Assembly: GCA_913031405.1 (NCBI GenBank)
Contig: CAJWCX010000031.1
Location: 1 to 8,656 of the forward strand
Direction: 5' to 3'
Length of the DNA: 8,656 nt
From: an uncultured Flavobacteriales bacterium
Lineage (GTDB): Bacteria > Bacteroidota > Bacteroidia > Flavobacteriales_D > Crocinitomicaceae
The notes beneath the pieces are model-generated. The model was given only the letters and a program-made list of their open reading frames with translations, searched no databases and was not told the origin of the DNA. A program made the position numbers and the translations under genes. The stretch's first letter is position 1; each line of letters begins with the position of its first letter. Positions 1 to 7,954 of the stretch are shown here, piece after piece.

Positions 1-751
1 TCATCTTCTCGTAGAGAACAATTCCTGTTGCTACACCAACGTTTAAGGATTGAATTTCTCCATGCATGGGGATTTTTGCGCGCACATCAGATAGGTTAAT
101 CAAATCTGAAGTGATACCGTTTTCTTCGGAACCCATGATTATTCCGACGGAACCTCTTAGATTGATTTCATGAAGGGGCAGAGCAGATTTTTCAGTACAT
201 GAAATCAATCTGATGCCAGATTGCTGAATATAAAAAAGCGTATTTTTAAGATCATCAGTTTTACAAACAGGTATTCTGCTTAAAGCTCCAGAAGAGGTTC
301 TGATAGCGTCGGATGAAACCAGTGCTGAACCTTTGGAAGGAATCAATATAGCATCAACGCCTTGGCATTCAGCCGATCTTGCAATCGCACCAAAATTTCG
401 AACATCCGTGATGCGGTCCAAAACAAGGATGCATACTTTTTGTTCTTTTTCTATCCATTGATCAACCATCTCTTCTATATTTTGATAGGCAATGGGTGTG
501 ACATATGCCACGACACCTTGGTGATTTCCAGAGGTGAGCTTGTTGAGCTTTTGAATGGGGACGTATTGGATGTTGAAGTCCTTTCCTGCCAAACTTTCTT
601 TAAGCTCTCGAAAATGGTCTTTTTCAATTCCTTTTTGAATCAAAATCTTGTTCAGCTCCTGATCAGATTTAATGGCTTCGATTACCGGATGAATTCCAAA
701 AATGATGTCTTTTTTTTCCTTTCTTGGATATTTGTCTCTTCTTTCTTCCAT
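1..751 (-). CDS. rlmB: 23S rRNA (guanosine-2'-O-)-methyltransferase RlmB, TrmH/SpoU family (3' end truncated by window)
   Basis: SPOUT-class RNA 2'-O-methyltransferase; family members of this type methylate the ribose of G2251 in 23S rRNA using S-adenosylmethionine. 250 codons are visible from the ATG at 751 and no stop is reached. Family length is about 245 aa, so only a few C-terminal residues should be missing. After a basic N-terminus (1-15), residues 17-92 form the substrate-binding domain, opening with FGIHPVIEAI. The catalytic domain holds the three SPOUT motifs: motif 1 at 111-125 (LDRITDVRNFGAIAR, with N119 and R125), motif 2 at 204-212 (IIMGSEENG) and motif 3 at 227-243 (IPMHG then SLNVGVATG), which make the trefoil-knot SAM site. 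Motif 3 has Gly239 where SLNVSVA is commonest, a mild deviation. The start is supported by its abutting the osmC stop, implying co-transcription and probably translational coupling. A different TrmH-family RNA specificity cannot be excluded. Confidence 0.9.
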   Translation of the reverse strand, partial: MEERRDKYPRKEKKDIIFGIHPVIEAIKSDQELNKILIQKGIEKDHFRELKESLAGKDFNIQYVPIQKLNKLTSGNHQGVVAYVTPIAYQNIEEMVDQWIEKEQKVCILVLDRITDVRNFGAIARSAECQGVDAILIPSKGSALVSSDAIRTSSGALSRIPVCKTDDLKNTLFYIQQSGIRLISCTEKSALPLHEINLRGSVGIIMGSEENGITSDLINLSDVRAKIPMHGEIQSLNVGVATGIVLYEKM

Positions 752-1153
752 TTAAATGAATTTGTATTCAATTTCAACACTGTTTTTCAATGTGATATCC
801 ACAGGACATGAGGCGGCTACTTGTTCAATTCTTTTTAGTGTCTCTGAGTCCCATTTGTTTTCGCCAATGGAAAACTCTACAACAATTCGATCGACCTTTC
901 TTGGTTGGGTACCCATTATTTTCTCTACATTGGCTTCGCATTGTTCAAAACGAATGTTGTTGTTTTCGCAGTAAATTCCGATAATGGTCATGGCACATGA
1001 AGCCAAAGAAGTCGCCACAAGGTCGGTAGGAGAAAATGCTTCACCTTTGCCATTGTTATCTGTCGGAGCATCAGTAATGATGGTATCACCAGACTTTAAA
1101 TGTTTGCATGCCGTACGCAAGTTTCCTAAATAGCTGACTTCTGATATTTTCAT
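752..1153 (-). CDS. OsmC/Ohr-family protein (putative thiol peroxidase-like)
   Basis: 133-aa cytosolic protein of the OsmC/Ohr superfamily, whose characterised members reduce organic hydroperoxides through two cysteines. The family hallmarks are present: the segment FSPTDLVATSLASC (40-53) contains the first redox Cys (C53) at the start of the central helix, and AASCPVDITLKNSVEIEY (113-130) supplies the second (C116) with the usual SCPV context. The length is normal for the short OsmC-like (YhfA-type) subgroup. Additional cysteines lie at 16, 62 and 72. The protein starts at MKISEV with no signal peptide. It is the upstream gene of a two-gene minus-strand unit; its TAA is directly followed by the ATG of the rRNA methyltransferase. 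True peroxidase activity is inferred from the family only, since many OsmC-like proteins have no demonstrated substrate. Confidence 0.88.
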   Translation of the reverse strand: MKISEVSYLGNLRTACKHLKSGDTIITDAPTDNNGKGEAFSPTDLVATSLASCAMTIIGIYCENNNIRFEQCEANVEKIMGTQPRKVDRIVVEFSIGENKWDSETLKRIEQVAASCPVDITLKNSVEIEYKFI

Positions 1154-1269
1154 TTGGTCATTTTGAATAGGGCGAAGTTAAACTATTTCGATGCATTACA
1201 TACTATTTCATTCCAAAAATCATATGCCTACTGATTTGTTTATCTTTAGGGCTCAAAAATTATTTAACG
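1154..1269. promoter_or_regulatory. Divergent intergenic region with a possible Bacteroidota -7 element for the T9SS propeller gene
   Basis: 116-bp AT-rich region between the divergent osmC and propeller genes, so promoters in both directions must lie here or overlap the genes. On the plus strand, TATCTTTA at 1241-1248 resembles the Bacteroidota -7 box TAnnTTTG apart from its last base, and lies 21 bases before the ATG at 1270. No TTG -33 element stands at the expected distance upstream of it, so the assignment is weak. On the minus strand no convincing -7/-33 pair was found before osmC. No Shine-Dalgarno sequence precedes 1270; the ATG is preceded by A/T-rich sequence, as is usual in this phylum. 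Confidence 0.3.
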
Positions 1270-4200
1270 ATGAAACTATTCAATGCTTTTTGTTTTCTTT
1301 TCTTCTTTTTTTCAATTGAGGCTCAGCATGAAATGAAATACCCTGTATCACCAGATACACCAGATTGGATTCAATTGATGTATCAAGAAAATCCGAATCC
1401 TGAATCTGTTATTCAGGCTCATGACCTTTATTACAGCAATAGGGAAATGATCAAAAACGAGCATACTCAATATTATAAGAGGTGGTTACGATCCTATTCC
1501 CGTGAAAATGAATTTGATTTGAATTCGCAGTCGACAAAGCAATATATTCAAAACTCGAAGAACTTATCGCTTCAGAAAGATGAAAATTCTGAATGGTCTT
1601 GTATTGGTCCAATTGATTTTGATATTGATGCAGCAAGCAGAAGCTATGCACCTGGAGCAGCACATGTTTATACGGTTAAAAGGTGTTTGTCGAATCCCGA
1701 TGTTATGTATGCTGGGACCGCTACCGCCGGAATGTGGAAGTCTATTGATGCGGGATTGACATGGAGTTTGACCACAAAAGATTTGCTCCTAAACGGAATA
1801 TTCGCTTTAGAGGTTGATCACAATAATCCTGACATCGCTTTTTTCGAGAGTGGAGGAAGTGTCTATAAAACAATTGATGGTGGAGAGATTTGGTTCATTA
1901 TCGGAGATGCTTCTTTTCAATCACAATCGCATAATGTTAAAGACATTGTGATGTCTCCAGAGGACTCTGATCTGATTTATTTAAGCTCAAATAATGGTTT
2001 GTACCGTACTAATGACGGTGGATCAAATTGGATTCAGATAGCTTCTGGTGAATACCAAGAAATTGAAATACACCCCGCAAATCCGAGTATCGTTTATGCT
2101 ATTAAAGTTATAGGAGATTACACGGAATTTCATAAAAGTGTTGATGGTGGTATGAGTTTTACTGCTCAAACCAATGGATGGCCCAGTCCACAGCAGGCTG
2201 GTGATCATCAGCGTCGTGTTGAAATTGCCGTGACGCCTGCAGATCCAAATTTAGTTTATGCCAATGCTACTGGTTCGGCAAATGGAGGAAGTGGAACATA
2301 TGGAATTTATAAGTCCTCTGATTCGGGTACATCATGGATTTTCCAATGTTGTGGAACTCAACCTGCAGGACCACCCTCGCCAACGAACATCAATATGATG
2401 GGTTGGGACAAAGATGGACAAGACGATGGAGGACAATATTATTACGATGTGGCCTTGGCTGTTGACCCTTTGAATCCACAGAAATTACATCTCGGGGGTG
2501 TGAATCATTGGATTTCTGAGGATGGAGGAGCCAATTGGACTTGTCCCGCAAAATGGTCTGAACCTGACTTAGACGGATATGTTCACGCAGACATTCACGA
2601 CATTCGTTTTTTTGGAACGGAACTTTGGATTGCATGTGATGGAGGTATTTTTCATTCCATCGATGGAGGTTCTACTATTAATAAATCCATGGTTGGCATA
2701 GAAGGGACAGACTTTTGGGGATTCGGAGCAAGTCCTCAAACGAATGTCATGCTCGGTGGTTGTTATCATAATGGAACCTTGCTCATGGATAACAACACGT
2801 ATATCAATGATTGGATTTGTACAGGAGGTGGCGATGGGGTTCGTGGATTTGTGAATTTTGGAAATGATAGAATCGCATATGATGATTATGAAGGACGTAT
2901 CCTATCTGGAGATCGAACGATCAATATTGGTAGTTTTCAATTTGATTCTCTACCTAATTCTTCCTATATCGTGGGTGAATCTTCTACTTTGGAATGGGAC
3001 CCCAGAAACAATCAGCATATCTATTTGGGTAGGGGAAATAATTTGTTGAAAACAGAAGATAATGGCTTGACTTTTGAGACCATTCATTCTTTTGATCACA
3101 GGGTCATGAATATTGAGATTTCTCGTGCAGATATTAATTATATGTATTTGACCACATGGGAAAGTTGGTGGGGCGAAAAACAAATTTGGCGAACAACCAA
3201 TGGAGGAACTACATGGACAGAAATCACACCCCCGTCTTCTCTGTTAAACGGTGAGGAATGGGTACCATATGATATAGCCGTTAGTGCGAACGACCCAAAT
3301 CTGGTTTGGGCAGCTCGAACATCCCAATATGGGAGTACAAACCTAGACGGCAGAATGGTTTTTAAATCCATCAATGGTGGTGACTCATGGACGAATTATA
3401 CGACTGCCTCACTGAATGGAGAGGCCCCTTCAAATATTGAACATCAGAAAGGCACGGATGGAGGCGTTTATATTGGTACGAGACGTGCTGTTTATTATCG
3501 AAATAATAGTATGTCTGAATGGGCATTATTTAACAATAACCTTCCTTTGAGTACCAACTCCACCAAACTTGTCATCAAGTATAAAGATGAGCTATTGCGT
3601 AATGCAACAAATAGAAGTGTTTATGAAGTTGAGTTGTATGAAAATTCAGAACCAATGGCTCAGATTGCGGCCAATACATTCTCGGTTTCCTGTCTTGACA
3701 ATCAAGTTCAATACATTGACCATTCTGTTCTTTCTTCTAATAACCCAACATGGTCTTGGTCTTTTCCTGGTGGAACACCGAGTAGTTCGACTGAACAAAA
3801 TCCGATGGTCGTATATGATGCTCCGGGATATTATGATGTAAGCCTAACCGTTAGTGACGATTATGGAATCAGCACACAGACTTATACCTCTTTTATTGAG
3901 TACGAGGAAGATCTTATTCCTTTGGATGTCGAGGAGGATTTTGAATTTGGAATCACGGACTTTTGGACACAATACAATGCCAATAATTCATACGGTTGGG
4001 CACCTTATTACACTGAATTTGGACCTGATTGCGAGCCGACCAATTGTGTGATGATTAATCACTATTCCATTAATCAGGTGGATGATGAGGCCGAATTGAT
4101 CACCCCAAAAATTGACTTGTCAACTGCTTTGAGTGCATCTCTTGAGTTCGATTATGCTTATACAAAATGGGGAGGCTCTTATGAGGACGGTTTCCGTATT

Positions 4201-4686
4201 GATATCAGTTCTGATTGTTGGGAGACCTATGACACCTTGTTTTATGCCTTTGGTGATGATTTAATTACCGTTCCCAGTAATAACAATGATTGGTATCCAG
4301 AAGATTGTTCAGATTGGTCAACTGATAATTCGATTGATTTGAATAGTTATTTAGGTCAGAATGTAGCCCTTCGTTTCGTTGGTATTAATGGATGGGGAAA
4401 TAATTTTTTCATGGATAATATCAATGTAATGGGTCAGCTAAGCGGGATTTCCGATGTTGAGTCATCGCTATCCATTTATCCAAATCCTAACAAAGGTACA
4501 TTTGCAGTGAGTCATTCTTTGAACAATCCTAGATTGATTGTACATTCTGCTGAAGGTCGGGTTATAATGGATAAGATAATCACTTCCAAAAAAGAATTGA
4601 TTCAACTTGATGTTCAGTCTGGAGTTTACCTTTTGCATATCAGTGACGGTAAAATAAGCTACATTGAAAAGATTACGATTAAATGA
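1270..4686 (+). CDS. T9SS-secreted VPS10/sortilin-like Asp-box beta-propeller protein with PKD and jelly-roll domains
   Basis: 1138-aa exported multidomain protein. Residues 1-19 are a signal peptide (Lys, a Phe-rich core, then SIEAQ). Residues 30-80 (PDWIQLM through YYKRW) match a helical segment often found before the propeller in T9SS proteins of this kind. Asp-box repeats (S/T-x-D-x-G-x-T-W) lie near 157, 200, 246, 289, 348, 415, 462, 594, 641 and 699, giving one or two beta-propellers over about 110-790. A PKD domain follows at 796-880 (WSWSFPGGTP, then PGYYDVSLTVS). Residues 883-1056 form a MAM/choice-of-anchor-J-like jelly-roll (LITPKIDLS, LEFDYAY, FMDNINV). Residues 1067-1138 are a type A T9SS sorting domain (SIYPNPNKGTF, ending EKITIK), normally cleaved when the protein is released or attached at the cell surface. 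The substrate is unknown. BNR/glycosidase naming is unsupported, since no sialidase Arg triad or FRIP motif is seen. The next gene is a paralog 52 bp downstream. Confidence 0.9.
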   Translation: MKLFNAFCFLFFFFSIEAQHEMKYPVSPDTPDWIQLMYQENPNPESVIQAHDLYYSNREMIKNEHTQYYKRWLRSYSRENEFDLNSQSTKQYIQNSKNLSLQKDENSEWSCIGPIDFDIDAASRSYAPGAAHVYTVKRCLSNPDVMYAGTATAGMWKSIDAGLTWSLTTKDLLLNGIFALEVDHNNPDIAFFESGGSVYKTIDGGEIWFIIGDASFQSQSHNVKDIVMSPEDSDLIYLSSNNGLYRTNDGGSNWIQIASGEYQEIEIHPANPSIVYAIKVIGDYTEFHKSVDGGMSFTAQTNGWPSPQQAGDHQRRVEIAVTPADPNLVYANATGSANGGSGTYGIYKSSDSGTSWIFQCCGTQPAGPPSPTNINMMGWDKDGQDDGGQYYYDVALAVDPLNPQKLHLGGVNHWISEDGGANWTCPAKWSEPDLDGYVHADIHDIRFFGTELWIACDGGIFHSIDGGSTINKSMVGIEGTDFWGFGASPQTNVMLGGCYHNGTLLMDNNTYINDWICTGGGDGVRGFVNFGNDRIAYDDYEGRILSGDRTINIGSFQFDSLPNSSYIVGESSTLEWDPRNNQHIYLGRGNNLLKTEDNGLTFETIHSFDHRVMNIEISRADINYMYLTTWESWWGEKQIWRTTNGGTTWTEITPPSSLLNGEEWVPYDIAVSANDPNLVWAARTSQYGSTNLDGRMVFKSINGGDSWTNYTTASLNGEAPSNIEHQKGTDGGVYIGTRRAVYYRNNSMSEWALFNNNLPLSTNSTKLVIKYKDELLRNATNRSVYEVELYENSEPMAQIAANTFSVSCLDNQVQYIDHSVLSSNNPTWSWSFPGGTPSSSTEQNPMVVYDAPGYYDVSLTVSDDYGISTQTYTSFIEYEEDLIPLDVEEDFEFGITDFWTQYNANNSYGWAPYYTEFGPDCEPTNCVMINHYSINQVDDEAELITPKIDLSTALSASLEFDYAYTKWGGSYEDGFRIDISSDCWETYDTLFYAFGDDLITVPSNNNDWYPEDCSDWSTDNSIDLNSYLGQNVALRFVGINGWGNNFFMDNINVMGQLSGISDVESSLSIYPNPNKGTFAVSHSLNNPRLIVHSAEGRVIMDKIITSKKELIQLDVQSGVYLLHISDGKISYIEKITIK
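4468..4683 (+). other. T9SS type A C-terminal sorting domain (Por secretion tail)
   Basis: This covers the last 72 residues of the preceding protein. The diagnostic order is present: SLSIYPNPNKGTFAV at the start (the YPNP-x-x-G motif), a middle strand LIVHSAEGRVI, then LDVQSGVYLLHIS with the conserved GVY-L-x-I pattern, and a basic end at EKITIK. In characterised Bacteroidota proteins such a domain directs passage through the T9SS outer-membrane translocon and is cleaved afterwards. Its presence implies that the genome encodes a T9SS, none of which lies in this window. Confidence 0.92.
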
Positions 4687-4720
4687 TTGAACAATCTGAT
4701 CTAATTTATATTTACTTTTA
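4687..4720 (+). promoter_or_regulatory. Possible Bacteroidota-type promoter for the lipoprotein propeller gene
   Basis: The 52-bp gap between the two propeller genes contains TACTTTTA at 4713-4720, close to the Bacteroidota -7 box TAnnTTTG except for the last base. A TTG at 4687-4689 lies 23 bases upstream, at the long end of the spacing described for this phylum. The -7 box ends 18 bases before the ATG at 4739, and AATCGAAAAA-type A-rich sequence lies just before the start. No terminator hairpin is visible in the gap, so the second gene could be read from this promoter, from upstream, or both. Confidence 0.35.
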
Positions 4721-4738
4721 CCCAAATTAATCGAAAAA

Positions 4739-7700
4739 ATGAAAATAATTCACCTACTATTTATTACACTCGCTTTCGGAGCGTGTGCACAAGAAAAAAG
4801 TTCCATTGAAGCAAGTACTGTTTCCTCACTTTCCTTTCGTTTGGTGGGTCCTGCACTTACGTCAGGTAGGGTATCAGATCTTGCCATACATCCCTCCAAT
4901 GTCGATACTTGGTATGTTTCCACTGCATCAGGTGGCTTGTGGAAAACTCAAAACCATGGGATAACGTTTACGCCCATTTTCGATTCCTATGCTTCCTATT
5001 CAATTGGATGTGTAGAAATAGCACCTTCTAATCCCAATACTGTCTGGGTGGGCTCCGGGGAAAACAATAACCAAAGGTCAGTTTCCTATGGAGATGGGGT
5101 ATATAAGTCCATAGATGGAGGTCAATCCTTTAAGAATATGGGTCTAAAAAATAGTGAGCATATTGGTAGTATTGTCATTCACCCAAGTGATGAAAATACA
5201 CTTTGGGTGGCGGCCTATGGTCCATTATGGAGTAGTGGTGGTGACCGTGGTGTATACAAATCGATAGATGGTGGTAAAAACTGGAAAAAAACTTTAGAAA
5301 TATCTGAAAATACGGGAGTTGCTGAGGTTCATATGGATCCTTCAAATCCGGATATTTTATATGCCTCAGCTCATCAGAGAAGAAGAAGAGAATGGACCTT
5401 TATCAGTGGGGGTCCTGAGTCTGGATTGTACAAGTCGATTGACGGTGGAGAAACTTGGGAGGAAATCAATAAAGGTCTTCCTGCCGGTTATATGGGAAGA
5501 ATAGGTATGGCCATTTCACCGGCAAATCCCAATGTGGTTTATGCTATTGTTGAGGCTCGATACGGTAAAAAGGGCTTTTATAAATCTACCAACAAAGGAG
5601 GCAATTGGAGTAAACAAAGTGACTATGCCACAAGTGGTAATTATTACCAAGAAATATTTTGTGACCCCTTAGATGTTGACAAGGTCTTTTCAATGAATAC
5701 GTATTTACATCATACCGAAGATGGAGGTAAAACATTTAAAAGAACAGGGGAGAAAGGTAAACACGTTGATAATCACGTGATTTGGATTGATCCAAGCAAC
5801 ACTGATCATTGGATTGTTGGATGCGATGGAGGTGTCTACGAAACTTATACCCATGCTAAAGAGTGGCGCTATCATGCAAATCTTCCAATCATACAGTTTT
5901 ATAAGGTCACAACAGATAATGATCAACCCTTTTATAACATCTATGGAGGAACTCAGGATAATAATTCTATGGGCGGTCCATCTGGAACATTGAACGCTAC
6001 GGGAATTTTGAATTCAGATTGGTTCATTACTAATGGTGGTGACGGTTTTGAATCGGCAACCGATTGGTCGAATCCCAATATTACTTATGCACAAGCCCAA
6101 TACGGATGGCTTGTTCGTTACGATAAGGCATCAGGGGAGAAGGTGCCCATTCAGCCTATGCCCGGTGAAAATGAAAAGGCCTATCGTTGGAACTGGGATT
6201 CGCCTCTATTGGTTTCAAGACATGATGCATCTACCATTTATTTCGCTGCAAACAAATTATTCAAATCAACGAATAGGGGGGATGATTGGACCACAATATC
6301 ACCTGATCTCTCGCGGCAATTGGATCGAAATAAGCTTCCAGTTATGGGACAAGTATGGACAATGGATGCGGTAATGAAAAATAAATCTACGACTATATAT
6401 GGAAATATTGTGGCCTTAGATGAGTCTCCAATTCAGCAGGGTCTGCTTTATGCCGGCACGGACGATGGATTGATTCAGGTCACAAAAGACGACGGAAAAA
6501 CATGGATAAAAATTGATGCCATTAAGGGAGTTCCTGAACAAACGAAGGTCAATATGCTTACGGCATCATTGCACGACGTGAATGAGGTGTTTGTAGCTTT
6601 TAATAGTCAGCGTGACGGTGACTTTACACCGTATTTGTTGCGTTCAGTAGATCAAGGTAAGACATGGGAATCTATCGCATCCAATCTCCCTGAACGAGGG
6701 AATGTGTATTGCATCAAACAAGATCATGTCAACCCAGATTTATTATTTGTTGGAACTGAATTTGGCGCCTTCTTTTCTATTGATAAAGGACAAAGCTGGA
6801 CCAAGTTAGGAGGTCTACCTACAATAGCTGTTTATGATTTGGATATTCAGCAACGTGAGAATGATCTTGTTGCAGCTACCTTCGGAAGAGGTTTTTATGT
6901 TTTGGATAATTATACACCTTTACGCTCCATTAGTAAAGGATTACTGGATAAAAAAGCACACCTTTTCGAAATCAAAGAAGCGTTATTGTATGTTCCAGCG
7001 ACGCCACTCGGTAGCAAAGGAACAGGTTCTCAAGGACACAGCCTTTGGTCGGCCAAAAACCCGTCTTTTGGTGCTACCTTTAGTTTGTACCTCAATGAGG
7101 TTGAATCCTCATTAAAATCAAAGCGTCAGAAAAAAGAAAAAGAGCTTGAAAAAGATGGTGAAGATGTCTTCTATCCTTCATTTGAGGAGATTAGAGCAGA
7201 AGACATGGAAGGAAAAGCGGTATTGATCTGGCAAATATTTGATGCTTCAGGTCATGAAATTCGAAGAATGAAGTCTACTCCTAAAAAAGGAATCCAGCGA
7301 CAGAATTGGGATTTAAGAACCAATGCCACTGATCCTGTAGGTTCTGGCGGTCAAGGATTCTTGGTCACTCCTGGTGATTATTCGGTTCGCGTAACTCATG
7401 TTAAAGACGGAAAAATAGAAGTGCTTATCGATAATCAAAAATTCTCAGTGCGCGGTTTGAACAATCAAACGTTGGTTGCATCGAATACAGAAGAATTAAA
7501 GTCGTTTAGAGCAGAAATGTCTGAACTTAATAGGAAGGTCAGTGGGACAGAAAAAGTGATGAGAGAAACAAAGGAACGTATCGATTTGATAGAGAAAGCG
7601 ATATTGAATTATCCCAATACAGACATGAAGCTATTGGAAATTATTCGAAGATCTAAGTTGACTTATAAAGATTTAGAGGTAAAGATGTGGGGTGATCAGG

Positions 7701-7954
7701 CCAAGTCATCTCGGGATTTTGAGACCGAACCAAGTATTTCAGGACGATTGGGTATGGTAGGATACCAGCTTTATCAAAATACCACAGGTGTCACCAATAC
7801 ACATCGCAAAAACAAATCAATATCCGAAAAACAATATAACGAACTGAAAACTGTTTTGAATCAAGTAATATATGATCTCGACAGTGTTGAGAAGAAATTA
7901 GAGGGAATCATACCTTACACCAAAGGGAAGGGAGCAGACTGGAAAAAGGACTAA
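4739..7954 (+). CDS. VPS10/sortilin-like Asp-box beta-propeller lipoprotein of unknown function
   Basis: 1071-aa protein of the large family usually named VPS10 domain-containing protein or, misleadingly, glycosyl hydrolase. The N-terminus MKIIHLLFITLAFGAC has a lipobox-like end with C16, so it is probably a lipoprotein; Phe at -3 is not ideal. The family signature follows: FRLVGPALTSGRVSDLAIHP (33-52), then ASGGLWKT. Asp-boxes lie near 69, 123, 174, 232, 282, 325, 509, 581, 635 and 679. Central family motifs are HVDNH (342-346), CDGG (362-365), GGTQDNNSMGGPSG (403-416) and NGGDG (432-436). Residues 790-825 are a charged segment, and 827-905 an FlgD/Ig-like beta domain (VLIWQIFDASGHEIRR, then QNWDLR). 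Residues 911-1055 are helical, ending PYTKGKGADW, comparable to the PWTPGR-x-P-x-W end I recall for the family. Unlike its upstream paralog it has no PKD or T9SS domain. It appears full length; its substrate is unknown. Confidence 0.88.
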   Translation: MKIIHLLFITLAFGACAQEKSSIEASTVSSLSFRLVGPALTSGRVSDLAIHPSNVDTWYVSTASGGLWKTQNHGITFTPIFDSYASYSIGCVEIAPSNPNTVWVGSGENNNQRSVSYGDGVYKSIDGGQSFKNMGLKNSEHIGSIVIHPSDENTLWVAAYGPLWSSGGDRGVYKSIDGGKNWKKTLEISENTGVAEVHMDPSNPDILYASAHQRRRREWTFISGGPESGLYKSIDGGETWEEINKGLPAGYMGRIGMAISPANPNVVYAIVEARYGKKGFYKSTNKGGNWSKQSDYATSGNYYQEIFCDPLDVDKVFSMNTYLHHTEDGGKTFKRTGEKGKHVDNHVIWIDPSNTDHWIVGCDGGVYETYTHAKEWRYHANLPIIQFYKVTTDNDQPFYNIYGGTQDNNSMGGPSGTLNATGILNSDWFITNGGDGFESATDWSNPNITYAQAQYGWLVRYDKASGEKVPIQPMPGENEKAYRWNWDSPLLVSRHDASTIYFAANKLFKSTNRGDDWTTISPDLSRQLDRNKLPVMGQVWTMDAVMKNKSTTIYGNIVALDESPIQQGLLYAGTDDGLIQVTKDDGKTWIKIDAIKGVPEQTKVNMLTASLHDVNEVFVAFNSQRDGDFTPYLLRSVDQGKTWESIASNLPERGNVYCIKQDHVNPDLLFVGTEFGAFFSIDKGQSWTKLGGLPTIAVYDLDIQQRENDLVAATFGRGFYVLDNYTPLRSISKGLLDKKAHLFEIKEALLYVPATPLGSKGTGSQGHSLWSAKNPSFGATFSLYLNEVESSLKSKRQKKEKELEKDGEDVFYPSFEEIRAEDMEGKAVLIWQIFDASGHEIRRMKSTPKKGIQRQNWDLRTNATDPVGSGGQGFLVTPGDYSVRVTHVKDGKIEVLIDNQKFSVRGLNNQTLVASNTEELKSFRAEMSELNRKVSGTEKVMRETKERIDLIEKAILNYPNTDMKLLEIIRRSKLTYKDLEVKMWGDQAKSSRDFETEPSISGRLGMVGYQLYQNTTGVTNTHRKNKSISEKQYNELKTVLNQVIYDLDSVEKKLEGIIPYTKGKGADWKKD

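Noticed and set aside
362..811. 149-codon plus-strand open frame over the left end
   Set aside because: It lies antisense to rlmB and the end of osmC, is Phe-rich without recognisable motifs, and the minus-strand frame shows full SPOUT motifs. It is a shadow frame.
1738..6799. Recurrent short DNA similarity such as AARTCNATWGAYGGWGG along both large genes
   Set aside because: These are the codons of Asp-box motifs (K-S-I-D-G-G), in frame and diverged at wobble positions. They are protein repeats and not a DNA repeat array or CRISPR.
1270..7954. Annotation of the propellers as sialidases or GH74 glycosidases
   Set aside because: Asp-boxes alone are structural. No sialidase FRIP motif or arginine triad was seen, and I could not identify the GH74 catalytic Asp pair, so no enzymatic activity is assigned.
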